From positions 124,001-188,000 of the forward strand of contig CAXHSL010000120.1 of assembly GCA_964019165.1 (NCBI GenBank): a stretch of DNA of 64,000 nucleotides. Reading direction: 5' to 3'. Of the stretch, positions 9,688-19,745 are shown one piece after another. Origin of the DNA: Mastigias papua (taxonomy: Eukaryota; Cnidaria; Scyphozoa; Rhizostomeae; Mastigiidae). The notes under the pieces were generated by a model that was not told where the DNA came from, did no database searches, and saw only the letters and a list, made by a program, of their open reading frames with translations. A program made the position numbers and the translations under genes. The stretch's first letter is position 1. Every line of letters begins with the position of its first letter.

Positions 9688-11287
9688 TGGAATGAAAAGG
9701 AATTAAAGAGAAAGCGTGCGCTTCACTTACCTTTCTCTTTACTTCCATTTCATTCACTTTGTTCATTCCATTTATACCTATCTCCTGTTATCCAGATAGA
9801 AGATTAGACAACGAGAATGATATGATGAATGAATGAAGTGTGAAGAAAGCATGCGCTCATTCCTTTCACTTATCTTTCTTCACACATTCATTCATCATTA
9901 CATTCCCTTCTCAATCACTGGTACCCTTCCTGGTTGTAAGGGAAAAGGAGTGAACGAATTAATTAAACGAAACAAACGGAAAGTAAGAGAAGTGCGTGTT
10001 CGTTCTTAATTCGTTCTTTTCTCTTTTCACCATTCATTCTTATCATTCTTCGTTATCATTCCAATGTCAAGTGACTGTGTGGTAGCGGCTTGGGAATGAA
10101 GAGAGCAAAAAGGAATTATAATGGAATAGAATGAAAGCATGAATTCATTTTGCTCTCTCATTTCCATTCCACTTTCCTTTCCACCTACTTTCCAACTAAT
10201 CTCAGATCAAGAACAATGATTCGTGTGTTCATTTGTATTAATTAAACACACTCATTCCCCACTGCGTTTATTCTGTACAAAATAGAAATCATCACTCATT
10301 TCATAACAATTAATGATTTGTGTTTTAATGAAGCATGTTTTCCTTCCTATTGTGTAGTTTTATTTGAATTAAACATAACGTAGTGGAATGAAGGCATGGT
10401 TTAATTCAATTAAAACAAACAAAGGGAACGAACCATGATTTCCTTCTCATATAGGTGCTTTTGTTTAGTGCTTTGTGTTTCCTTTCAATGAAATGTAATG
10501 AAATGGAATGAAAGCGAGAAGGAAACACAAAGAACAAACGAAGCACAATAACCCAACCTCTGTTTCCAAGTCTTTTGTTCCTTTGTCTTTACTTTAATTT
10601 AGCTCTTTTACAATGGAATAAAGGGAAGCGTGAAAAGGGCTAAATTAAACAAACACAAAGGGCTGTGACTTAATTTTAAACTAAACAAAGCATGCTTCAT
10701 TCCACTGCATTCCATTCCATTATCTTTGTTTAGTTAAAATTAGACACAGCACAACAAGACTTAGAGACAGCTGTGAGGTTGGGATAAAAGAAATAAGTGA
10801 AATGAAAGGAAGAGAGCATTCTTTGTTTATTCTTTTTCAATTGACTCTCTTCATTTCATTCACTTATAACACAGATGGAACTAGATGAAATAAAGAAAGC
10901 ATTCATCTCACGGTGCCATCAGTTCATTCATCGTTTACTGGCGGTCGAGAGGAAAAGGCAAAGTGAATATGAACAAAGCGTGCACTTCTTTCGTTTACCT
11001 TTGTTCAATTCACTTGGGCCTTTTGGGAGCGGTAAAGGAAGAGAAAGACGAACCCCCGAACGGAATGGTACAGAAGGAAAAACTCCAAGTCAAAGAAGGT
11101 TCGTTCCATTTCATTTAATTACAAGCGATAAAAGGAAAGAGCGCGTGAATTAAATGAAATGAAAACGTACCTCTGTCTCTAAGAGTTATTGAGTCACACC
11201 AGCCACGAACTAAATCCTAGATCCACCAGTAATAATGAAGTGAGAAGTGAGTCACAGGTGTACAGGAATCTCTCATGCTTCGTTCAC

Positions 11288-11374
11288 ATTCGTTTCTATT
11301 TAATTAAAAGAAGCACGCTTTCACTTCACCTTCGTTCCTTTACATTGCCTTCTTTCTAATTAAATTAAACGAAT
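11288..11374 (+). repeat. Hairpin at the cox1 3' end
   Basis: Arms ATTCGTTT, TTTAATTAAAAGAAG and partners, tip CACGC to ATTGC (one of the two tip pairs mismatched). The right arm carries the last codons and the TAA stop of cox1. Copy at 26,247-26,333. Confidence 0.82.
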
Positions 11375-12876
11375 GGAGAACGAAATAGGAACCCAAAAGA
11401 TAGGAAAGTTATTCCTGATCCAATAGATGACAGGGAATTCCAGGAATTAAAAGAATCTGGAAAGGATGGGATTCTTCTTGGCATAACATTAAATCCTAAG
11501 AAATGCATTGGGGAAAAGGTAAGAAGAATACCAATAAATATTAAATGTAGATGTAAAAGAGAAAGTGTACTAGAGGATGAAAATAATAAATTCTTAGTAC
11601 CAACAATCTTTTCTCCATTAAAAATTATTCCAGAGAAGATAGAAATTATAGCTCCTAAAGAAAGAACAAAATGAAAATGTGCTACAACATAATATGTATC
11701 ATGTAATCCTAGATCTACTGCAGCATTTCCAAGAATTATTCCTGTAGAACCACCTATAGTAAACATTAATAAAAAGAGATGTGAGAAGAAGACAGAACTA
11801 ATTCTAAGGTGTAATAATGGTGGATTTCCAAGATATGTAAAAAGCCAATTAAAGATTTTTGTACCAGTTGGTAAGGATATTAAGATTGTAACTCCTGTAA
11901 AATAAGCTCTTGTATCACTTTCTAAACCTACAGTATACATATGATGCCCCCAAACAAGACTTCCAAGAAGAGAAATAGATGACATGGCAAAGATCATTGA
12001 TTGGTTACCAAAGATTATTAATTGTAAAATCCCAGAAATTATTATGGAAATGATCCCAAATGCAGGAATTATTAAGATGTAAACTTCTGGATGTCCAAAA
12101 AACCAAAATAAATGTTGATAGAATATAGGATCTCCTCCAAATATAGGATCAAAGAAAAGTGTATTAGAATGAAGATCACCCAATATTAAAAGAAGTGTAC
12201 CAGATAAGATTGGTAATGTTAATAAAAGCATGAAAGCTGTAATCAAGAAAGCCCAAGGAAATAATGGGATAGTCTTTAATGTCAGATAATAAGATCTCAG
12301 ATTTAGAATTGTTGTCCAAAAGTTAAGAGATGTAAGACATGAAGATATACCAGAGATTAATAATCCAAATATAAGATTTCCTGTACTTGAAGGTGATAAA
12401 GTCATAAAAGAAGTGGATAATGGTGGAAAAAATGTTCATCCTGTACCACCTCCAAATTCTGAGATTATAGAAAGGATTAGGAAAAGATATGAAAGTAAAA
12501 GAATTAAGATAGAGAAATTATTGACTCTAGGATATACCACTTCTGGAGACCCTTGAAAGATAGGTACAAAATAATTTCCAAATCCACCAAACAAGCCAGG
12601 CATTACTAAAAAGAAGATCATAAGAAAGCCATGCAATGTAATGCTTATATTATAGAAGTTCTGGTTTTCTGGAGATATAATCCTATTTCCTGATGAATAT
12701 AATTCTATTCTTATAAGGACTGATATTAATGTTCCGGAGATTCCAAAGATGAATCCAGATAATAAATAATAAATTCCTAAGCCTTTATGATTACAATTTT
12801 TAACTAGTGATAGAAATGTGGGAAGTGTGATGAATTTATTTACAATTAATCGTGCATTCACTCCACTTCACTTCAT
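11365..12876 (-). CDS. cox1: Cytochrome c oxidase subunit 1, copy 1
   Basis: Catalytic subunit of respiratory complex IV in the inner mitochondrial membrane; it reduces oxygen and pumps protons. Numbering residues from the in-frame GTG at 12,859-12,861, the gene gives 498 residues with all metal ligands: heme a His77 (TLHGF) and His397, heme a3 His395 (AHFHF), CuB His257 with Tyr261 (HPEVY), and His306-His307 (HHMYT). NCNHKGLG, MPGLFGGFGNYF and NVMPRRIP are family signatures. TGA at 12,436-12,438 stands at the invariant Trp of GGGTGW; the six other Trp codons are TGG. An in-frame ATG at 12,874-12,876 would add five residues but needs a second TGA read as Trp, so the true start is uncertain. 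The first codons lie in a hairpin (12,843-12,896) and the TAA stop in the arm of another (11,288-11,374). No intron is visible. Length is normal for the family. Confidence 0.95.
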
Positions 12877-12896
12877 TCGTTTCTTTACATTAATTG
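12843..12896 (+). repeat. Hairpin at the cox1 5' end, XY=GT
   Basis: Arm CAATTAAT, tip CGTGC to TTAC, arm ATTAATTG. On the minus strand it supplies both candidate start codons and the codons for NARLIV. Copies at 27,802-27,855 and 45,519-45,572. Confidence 0.85.
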
Positions 12897-13063
12897 AAAT
12901 AAATTAAACACACTTACCATTAATATTTGACTTATAATTAATGACACCTTGTTTATGCTGTAGATTGACTGTTCTTTCCTTCTCTCACTCTTTCGTTCAT
13001 TCCTCTCTCTCTCGTTCGTTCTCCCTTTGTATTTGGGTGTAAAGAATGCTCTCTTCATCTCTC

Positions 13064-13170
13064 TGTTCGCCTTTGTTCTTTCCCTTCGCTTAATTCATGC
13101 TTACATTCCTCTTTCTTTCCATTCCATTATAATTAAGCGAAGTGAAAGCAACAAATGAACAAGGCGAACA
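13064..13170 (+). repeat. Hairpin upstream of cox1, XY=AT
   Basis: Outer arms TGTTCGCCTTGTTC-like and GAACAAGGCGAACA; inner arm CGCTTAATT, tip CATGC to ATTAT, arm AATTAAGCG. Copies in R1b and R1c. Confidence 0.86.
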
Positions 13171-13499
13171 AGGATTCCAAGAGCCAAAAGTAATAGAATG
13201 AGAGGAATGAATGAGCCGAAAGAATAGAAAGGAAAGAAGTCATGCATTGAATAGAATGAGAGCCGTGAATGAATAGGAAATAATGAAGGGAACGTATGCT
13301 TCATTAATTATAACACAGCGAGAGAGATACCAAAATGAAATGAATGAAGCATGCGTCCTTTTACTTCGTTCTTCCTTTGCTCTTTTGTTTTTATTAATAC
13401 AAATGAACACGCGTCCCTCTTCGTTCCCTTGTTTCATTTGTATTAATTAAACAAAGAGCAGAGACGAACGAACTGGGAACAACAGTGAAGAGTGGAATA

Positions 13500-14350
13500 A
13501 GAGGTGAAATTAGTAAAGGAAATAAGGGATGCGTCTTTCACTTTTAACTTCTGGATGTTTTCCTTTATTCCTCCTTCTTTGTCCTTCACTTTTATTAAAT
13601 TTAACTCATTTCCATTACATTATTATTAATTCATATCTTTCCTGTGTTGTATTTCACTCGCATGCCAATATGAATTAAAGAAAGCATGCGTAATACATTA
13701 TAATTTACTTCGTTCTTTCATTTCATTCATGCTTTCCTTTTGTTGTATTGAAATAAAGCATTCGTTCTTCCCTTTCATTCATCTTTTTCCTATTGTTGTA
13801 TTAAATAAAGCATGCATTCACTTCGTTTCTATCTTTTCACACATTCATCATCATCTTTTTAATTTAATTAATTAAAGCAAACATATTGTGACATTACATT
13901 TCTCTTCTTCTTAATGTTTTACTTTATGGTTAATTCATTTCATTCTCACTTCATTCTTTATGTCTTCTTCATTGATTACAAAAGACCCAAAGAAGAATGA
14001 AGTGAAGAGAGAAGAATGAAAGCAACGTAGTGAAGAGACATAAAAGATTAGAATGAACAAGTGAAGATAATGGAAATGAACTGAATGTAATGTAACTGAA
14101 CGCAGTGAAAGTGAAAGCACGATTCCACTTCATTTCCATTATATTCACTTCATTCTTTATATTTTACATCTTTTGTTTCATTACTTTTCCTTGGCAGTCT
14201 TTAATTCTTTGTCTTTTCCATTTTATTCTCGTTGTTTCTGATTTCCTTCATTATATTCAATTAAATTAAAGAAAGACTCATGCATACATTTGTTTAGTTA
14301 ATTCTTTCTGTAGCGTATTTCACTTCATTCAAGCATTTCCCACATTATAG
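13500..14350. other. AT-rich stretch in R1
   Basis: T-rich, hairpin-poor sequence with repeated TGTTGTATT and GCATGCATTC words and no gene. Copies at 28,459-29,309 and 46,176-47,026. Its right end has TAATAAAAGCACATTTGGGA, which recurs with a two-base gap at 41,837. Confidence 0.55.
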
Positions 14351-14689
14351 GTAATAAAAGCACATTTGGGACAGATACGAATGAAACGAGGAATTAAAGA
14401 AGTCACTTCATATAATTAGGGTTCTCTGCGGTTGTAAAGAATAAGGGAATACGTGTTCAATTATAATTAAAGGAGAAATAAAAACCGTGCTCTCTTTCCC
14501 TTCATTCCATTTCCCTTTGTTATAATGTAATGTAATGAAAGCATGAAGAAAGGGAAATGAGAATGAAAGAAAGAGGAGCGGTGTATTTATTTCTAATTAA
14601 CCACAGCATCCATTATTTCTTTGCTTCTTTATTCCACTCTTTCCAGAATAAAGAACACATTTCATTTCCTTACGTTTAATTATAGACTT

Positions 14690-14830
14690 TAGAATGCCAG
14701 GCGAAGGTGCTCTCGGTTAGTTCGGTCATAATGGTTCGTGAACGGTAAAGGAACGGTATTATTCTATTTCCAAGGTTTACAACTGTTGATTTCATTCATT
14801 ATAAATTAGGATCAGATGTGGAAAGGATAT
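14690..14830 (+). other. Hairpin-free spacer near 14.7 kb, possible rRNA fragment
   Basis: Spacer containing CCAGGCGAAGGTGCTC and GGTTAGTTCGGTCATAATGG, with no inverted repeat across it. Copies lie at 29,649-29,789 and 47,366-47,506. GGCGAAGG recalls small-subunit rRNA near E. coli 720 and AGTTCGGTC recalls LSU domain V, but neither match is long enough to name it. Confidence 0.25.
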
Positions 14831-15369
14831 GAAGTGAAGTGAATAATGCGCTTTCGTTTCTTTCAATTAAACACAAGGCACGAATGGAAAGAGAAACGCG
14901 TGGTTTAATTGAACAGAAACAAAGCGCATATGAACGAAAGAAGTGTGATTAATTGAAATGAAAGAAGACAAAGAAGGGAAACGGATGCGTGCTTCTTTCA
15001 TTACAATTAACCACACAACGGGAACAAAGGGAATGAGCGAAGAGAGTGAATGAAAGAAGAGAATGAAGAACGAAGCGAAATGAACACGCATTTCATTCAT
15101 TCCATTCTTTCATTTGTTTCATTTCTTTGTTCTTTCATTCTCTTTACTTCCATTCATTTAGCATTATAAGAAAAGGTCCAATTTTAATGAGTGGGAAATG
15201 TAATGGAATGGTAAGTGAGTGAAAGGAGAGAACGAATGGAATGGAAGCACGATTTCCCACATTAAGTTAAAATTGGCCCTTTTCACTCATTTCATTTCTT
15301 TTGTTTACATTTTTCACGCGTCTTCACTTGTAAAAATGTAAAACAAACGAAAGGAAATGGAGAAGAGTG

Positions 15370-15412
15370 TGAGCCGCATTTGTTTCCATTTAATATTAAT
15401 AAATGCGGCTCA
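15370..15412. repeat. Hairpin without the family tip
   Basis: TGAGCCGCATTT faces AAATGCGGCTCA as a perfect 12-bp stem with an AT-rich loop. The C-XY-GC tip is absent although the foot TGAGCCG is the same as in rule-obeying hairpins. Confidence 0.8.
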
Positions 15413-16202
15413 TGTTTTAATTCACTTCTCCTTTGGTACATTTTAATTAATGAATCCTGCATTTTTACTTCTATTTCCTTTCATTAATTGTGTTCTGTTT
15501 TACTTCTTTTCAATTAATTCTTTCATTCTGGTTCATATTTCTCTTCTCCTACATTTGTTGTTTATTATAATTCTATTTAACTTTTTACCTTTTTAATTAG
15601 GGATCATTCCATAGAAATCTTTACTTGTTTTAATTATACATCTAATTCTCCACATTCTTTCTCGCTTCTCATTTTCTAAGGGTCCAGTATTTAATTATAA
15701 TAAGACCTAAGAAAATAATGTAATGTAAAGATGAAGAGAACACTGTGTTTAATTGAATTAAAGAAAGACAAAGAACGAGAATGAAGAATGAATGAAGTGA
15801 TGCGTGCTTTATTTAATTCAAGCGAAACACAGTGAGAACGAAAGACAGGATTTAACAGATAACCGTCTATAACCAAGAATTATTGACCATTGACTGCCAA
15901 GGAACAAATCATCCAAGAAGCATTCTATCTCTCATGGTTGTTTCCCTCGTTTGTTCGTTCTTTTTCCTTATTCAATTACAAGTGATGTGAGTGAATGATG
16001 TGTAATGAGTGAACGAAAGGAACGCGTGAATTGAATAAAAGGGAAAGAAGAGAACGAAGAGAAGGGAAACAAAACCAGGAACAACAGTGAAGTGAATCAT
16101 TCGCTAGTTTAATTTACTTATTTGTAATGGAATGGAGTGAAATAATGAGAACGAATGAAGCACGAAATAAGTAAATGAAACGAAGCGAATGGGAAGGAAA
16201 CG

Positions 16203-16258
16203 AGGAATTAGACCGTTATGAGCGTGAGCCGTTCAGTCACAGCATTATGATTGAGTCT
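16203..16258 (+). rRNA. Candidate LSU rRNA fragment (CGTGAG..GTTC.GTC)
   Basis: Spacer between two hairpins with TTAGACCGTTATGAG followed by CGTGAGCCGTTCAGTC. This resembles the A-site loop TTTAGAACGTCGTGAGACAGTTCGGTC near E. coli 23S 2580 with an insertion. Copies lie at 31,162-31,217 and 48,879-48,934. A related string, ACCGTTATGACCGTGAGCCG, occurs near 21,770, which weakens a specific rRNA assignment. Confidence 0.25.
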
Positions 16259-17175
16259 TTTGTTGCTTTCTTCTCACACTCACCAAGACCTAATAATAAT
16301 GAAGTGAGTCTTTTGTGAACAATTGAAATAAATAAAAACAAGTGATGAAAGAGCGCGTGTTTTATTTAGTTCAATTGAAACAAAAGAGGAATGGAATGAA
16401 GGCAACGGATCACTGTTCTTCTATTCCCTTTCACTCATGGTTTGGTTTCGTTTAATTAAAAGCAAAAGAAGATAAGGAAATGTGAACGAAGTGGAATGAA
16501 CGCATGCTTCTTTGCTTTAAATTAATAAGAAACCGTACCATCGTGAGTCTTTCTACGTGACAGGAACTCGCTTCTCTTTGTTCTCGTTCTCTTATTTTCT
16601 TCACTTCTTATTGTTTAATGAATTTACAATGGAAAAGAACGAAGAGAATAGGAAGCGTGAAATTCATTAAACAAAGAGAAGAAAATAATGAACGAAAGTA
16701 AGAGAAGCGAAGGAAACGAGAGCAAAGAACACAAATTAACTGAATTAAACCGTGCATTCGTTTCACTACTTTACGTTTAATTCAATTTAATTTGGTCCTT
16801 TGTTCGTTCCCTTACTTTCCAACCATACCATTAGAATATAGGTGTAAGAAGATATGAAGTGAATCACAAAGCCTAAATTAAATGAACAAAGACAAGTGAA
16901 GAGAACGAAGTGAATGAATGCGTGCTTTGTTCTATTTAATTTGCGCTTTGTGAAGAACGAAATGTGGTGAATTAAATGAAGAAAACACGCGTCTCCACTT
17001 GTTTTTCTTCATTAAATTCAACACACTTCTTTCACTTCATATCTTCTCCTAATTCTGTTGTTTCCTTTCGTTGTTCTTTGTTCCCATTCCATTTACAATG
17101 AGAGAAAGAAGAGAACGAAGCGTGAAATGGAATGGAATGGAACAAAGAGAAACGAAAGAGAAAGAAGAACAACAG

Positions 17176-17214
17176 AATTAGGCTTAGAAGATTATGAAAG
17201 TAAATAGCTGGTTT
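17176..17214 (+). rRNA. LSU rRNA fragment, GTPase-associated centre (domain II)
   Basis: GGCTTAGAAG is followed by an AT-rich stretch and then GAAAGTAAATAGCT and GG. This matches the order of the E. coli 23S region near 1060-1105 (GGCTTAGAAGCAGCC, then GAAAGCGTAATAGCTCACTGG), with a shortened middle. This L11-binding element is often a separate fragment in apicomplexan mitochondria. It is squeezed between two large hairpins that leave only about 40 unpaired bases. The ends are uncertain by about ten bases. Confidence 0.75.
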
Positions 17215-17584
17215 GTTCCCATTCCGTTTCTCTTTCTTTGCGTTCAGTTGTAATGAAAGAATGAAAGCACGAACTGAACGCAAAAGAAAAGAGAGAACGG
17301 AATTGAACAAAGAGCACAAGAACTGGATGGAATGCCTGCGTGTTAATTAAGTGAAATGAACGAACACGCGTCTCTCTTCACTTCGTTCTCGTTCACTTGT
17401 TTCGTTTCATTTCAATTAATTATAACGCAGGCACTGGAATCCAACCATCATCAACAGTCTTTCGGGAGTTTCCAATCTTATCTGGGTGCCGTGACTGGTG
17501 GTGGTTGTGTGTTTTCTTAATGTGTGGATTAATTCATGCTTACACTCCGTTCATTATAATTAAACCACACATTAAGACAACACA

Positions 17585-17700
17585 ACACCTACCATTAGCC
17601 TTGGGAATCACCTACTAATCAAGGTAGTTCCACCTACTAATCCTCCTATAGTTCACCTTTACACCTGGTTTACCTTCGTCTCTAGGAGTTACCATTATGA
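17585..17700. repeat. Junction-word cluster at the right end of R1a
   Basis: ACCATTAGCCTTGGGAATC, CACCTACTAATCAAGG and CTCCTATAGTTCACC. The R1 copies diverge here directly after AGCCTT. Confidence 0.82.
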
Positions 17701-17891
17701 TCTAGGTGTATAGCTGGTGAACTGGGGAACGGCCGTGTGCTCAGGGTCTAATGGCTCTATCTCTAGGTCTATCAGTAACTGGGTGGTGGAATGAATGGGA
17801 AATAATGGAACGAAGATAAGTAAATGAAAAGAGCGCATGCTTCGTTCCTTTATTTCCCCTTCATTACACTTACCATTATATCCTAATAAAT

Positions 17892-17969
17892 GTGTGGTGA
17901 GTGTTTAATTGAATGAATTACAAGTGAGAGAAGGGAGCGCGTGAATTCATTCAAATAAACACACCACAC
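17892..17969 (-). repeat. Hairpin, reverse orientation, XY=AC
   Basis: Feet GTGTGGTG and CACCACAC; inner arm GAATGAATT, tip ACAAG to GCGTG, arm AATTCATTC. Confidence 0.87.
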
Positions 17970-18109
17970 CAAGCTTACGAAATGTGGGAAGTGTGTGTTG
18001 TTTAAATTTAAATAAAGCGAAATCACGCGTCTCCTTGTATTTCGCTTCATTTAATTTAAACATAACACACTTCATTTATTATTATCTGGAACAATGGAAT
18101 GATATGAAT

Positions 18110-18180
18110 AAAAAGACTCAATTTAATGAAATAAAGGCAAGGAGACGCGTGCTTTATTTAAATTAAATTGGTTCTTTTTA
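18110..18180 (-). repeat. Hairpin, AAAAGA-foot family, wobble tip
   Basis: Feet AAAAAGACTCAATTTAA and partner with two mismatches. Arm AAATAAAG, tip GCAAG to GCGTG: one tip pair would be a G-T wobble. Confidence 0.8.
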
Positions 18181-18181
18181 T

Positions 18182-18272
18182 CCGTGTGCTTCTTTCGTTT
18201 GTCTTGTTTAATTCGTGCTTCCACTTCGCTCACATTACAATTAAACAAGCAACAAACGAAACAAGGACACGG
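18182..18272 (+). repeat. Hairpin, XY=GT
   Basis: Feet CCGTGT and ACACGG, arm TTGTTTAATT, tip CGTGC to ATTAC, arm AATTAAACAA. Confidence 0.86.
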
Positions 18273-18746
18273 TATCATTCCCTTGTCATTCATGCCTGGT
18301 GTTGTACGAATAAAGGAGAAATGAAAGGGAACAAAGGTAATGGAATGAAATGGAAGCACGCTTTGTTCCTTTTCATTTCCCTTTATTCACCAGGCTTAGA
18401 TTCGTGAAGAGAATAATTTGCTTCATTTTCACTTATTTAATTACAATGAATGAGTGAAGGGAATGAAGCGTGAATTAAATAAGGGAAATGAAACAAATTA
18501 TGAACGAAACAAGACTTAGAGAAGAATTAGGGAAGGGAAAGAGCTAAATTTATTAACAAAGAGAATTACAATGGAATGAAAGTAGTGAATGAAGCGTGAA
18601 TTCTCTTTGTTATAAATTTATTTCTTTTCCACCTGTACACCTATATTCTATTATTAGTGGTGTGGTGTTTATTTAATTTAATAAAATACAAGTGAATGAG
18701 TGAAGGGAGAAAACGCGTGATTTTATTAAATTAAACCACACCACAC

Positions 18747-18823
18747 ATATTTTGTTCTAATTAAAGCAAAGAAGCGCGCTTCATACTTCCATTGCCTTCT
18801 TTGTTTTAATTAGGACAAAATAT
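18747..18823 (+). repeat. Hairpin, TTTTGT-foot family, XY=GC
   Basis: Feet ATATTTTGTTCTAATTAA and partner with one mismatch after TTTTGT. Arm AAAGAAG, tip CGCGC to ATTGC, arm CTTCTTT. Confidence 0.88.
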
Positions 18824-18840
18824 ACCATTCCTTTGTCTTT

Positions 18841-18918
18841 GTGTGCTGTGTGTTTAAATGAAACAAAGCGTAATGAAATAGAATGAAAGCACGGCTTTGT
18901 TTGAATTAAACACAGCAC
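18841..18918 (-). repeat. Hairpin, reverse orientation, XY=GT
   Basis: Feet GTGTGCTGTG and CAGCACAC, arm AAACAAAGC, tip GTAATG to GCACG, arm GCTTTGTTT. Confidence 0.87.
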
Positions 18919-19376
18919 ACGAACCAAAACCTGGAAAAGAAGATAAGTGAAGTGAAAGAAATAAAACCACGCACTCACTGTGTTCACTTGTGTTTTATTC
19001 TTTCATTTCACTTCTCTTTCTTTTCATTCCTGTAGGCTTGAGAAGGAACCACCCATCACTCTTTCTTTTTGTTCCTGATCCTCTTTCCCTTGTGTTTCGC
19101 TTGTGGCTCGTTTCTTCCTTGTTCTTCTTTTCAATGTAATGAGTGAAAGGAATGAAAGCGAGAAAGAAGCACAAGAGAAGAACGAAACCACAAAGAAAAA
19201 CAAGGAAATCAGGAACAACTTCAAGCATAAGAGGGGAAATGAATATGAAGTGAAAGAGAAAAGAAAGAACGAAGTGCAAGGAACCCAAAACCCAGAGAGC
19301 CGTCGTGTGTTGAATTTAATTACAATTAACCACGCGTATCCTTGTGTTAATTGAATTAAATGTAACACACTGGGAA

Positions 19377-19462
19377 TCTGAGGTTGATCTGGGGCTGAGT
19401 CTTAATGTCTTGAGTTACTAACCGGCTTAGAGACCAGTCCAACCGCAGCATCCATCATTCTT
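19377..19462 (+). rRNA. Candidate LSU rRNA fragment (CTGGGGCTGA word)
   Basis: An 85-base spacer without hairpins. It contains GATCTGGGGCTGAGT, close to CATCCTGGGGCTGAAGT, which directly follows the peptidyl-transferase piece in a normal 23S rRNA (near E. coli 2495-2510). If right, the PTC region is split at the TCATTCC edge of the fragment at 21,441. Later conserved strings such as GTGGTACG are not seen here, so the match rests on about 12 bases. It may be an unrelated spacer. Confidence 0.3.
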
Positions 19463-19463
19463 C

Positions 19464-19745
19464 CTTCCTACACTCCTTCTCCTTCACCTACTAATCCTAC
19501 ACTCCCACTCCCACCTACTAATCCTACACTCCCACTCCCACCTACCATTAGCCTTGGGAATCACCTACTAATCAAGGTAGTTCTATCCTTTACACCTACT
19601 AATCAAGACTCCCACCTACCATTAGCCTTCTCCTTCACCTACACTCCCACTCCCACCTACTAATCCTACACTCCCACTCCCACCTACTAATCAAGGTAGT
19701 TCTATCCTATCATTCCTCTTTCCCTTCCTACACTCCGTTCCTGGT
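19464..19745. repeat. Large junction-word array
   Basis: The densest cluster of breakpoint words: CACCTACTAATC, CTACACTCCCACTCCCACC, TACCATTAGCCTTGGGAATC, AAGGTAGTTCTATCCT and TTCTCCTTCACC, joined in changing order. CCTACTAATC occurs at least six times. Words meet at ACC or AATC, as expected from recombination at 3-6 bp of shared sequence. It lies directly upstream of R2 copy a. Confidence 0.88.

Larger units (their letters stand above)
9586..17602. repeat. 8.0-kb direct repeat R1, copy a (carries cox1)
   Basis: Runs from TGACAGGTGG to ACCATTAGCCTT and recurs at a constant offset of 14,959 bases (24,545-32,561). It holds cox1, the GTPase-centre rRNA piece, an AT-rich stretch (13,500-14,350) and dozens of hairpins. 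Both ends lie in or next to junction-word clusters, after which the flanks are unrelated. I found no difference between copies where I compared them. The parts outside cox1 and the rRNA pieces hold hairpins and spacers only. Confidence 0.96.

Noticed and set aside
10875..11153. Open frame of 92 codons, duplicated at 25,834-26,112
   Set aside because: It runs through hairpin arms and a spacer, has no recognisable motif, and its identity between copies is explained by the R1 duplication.
19464..19745. CRISPR array or simple tandem array
   Set aside because: Word order and spacing are irregular, there are no unique spacers of constant length and no associated genes.
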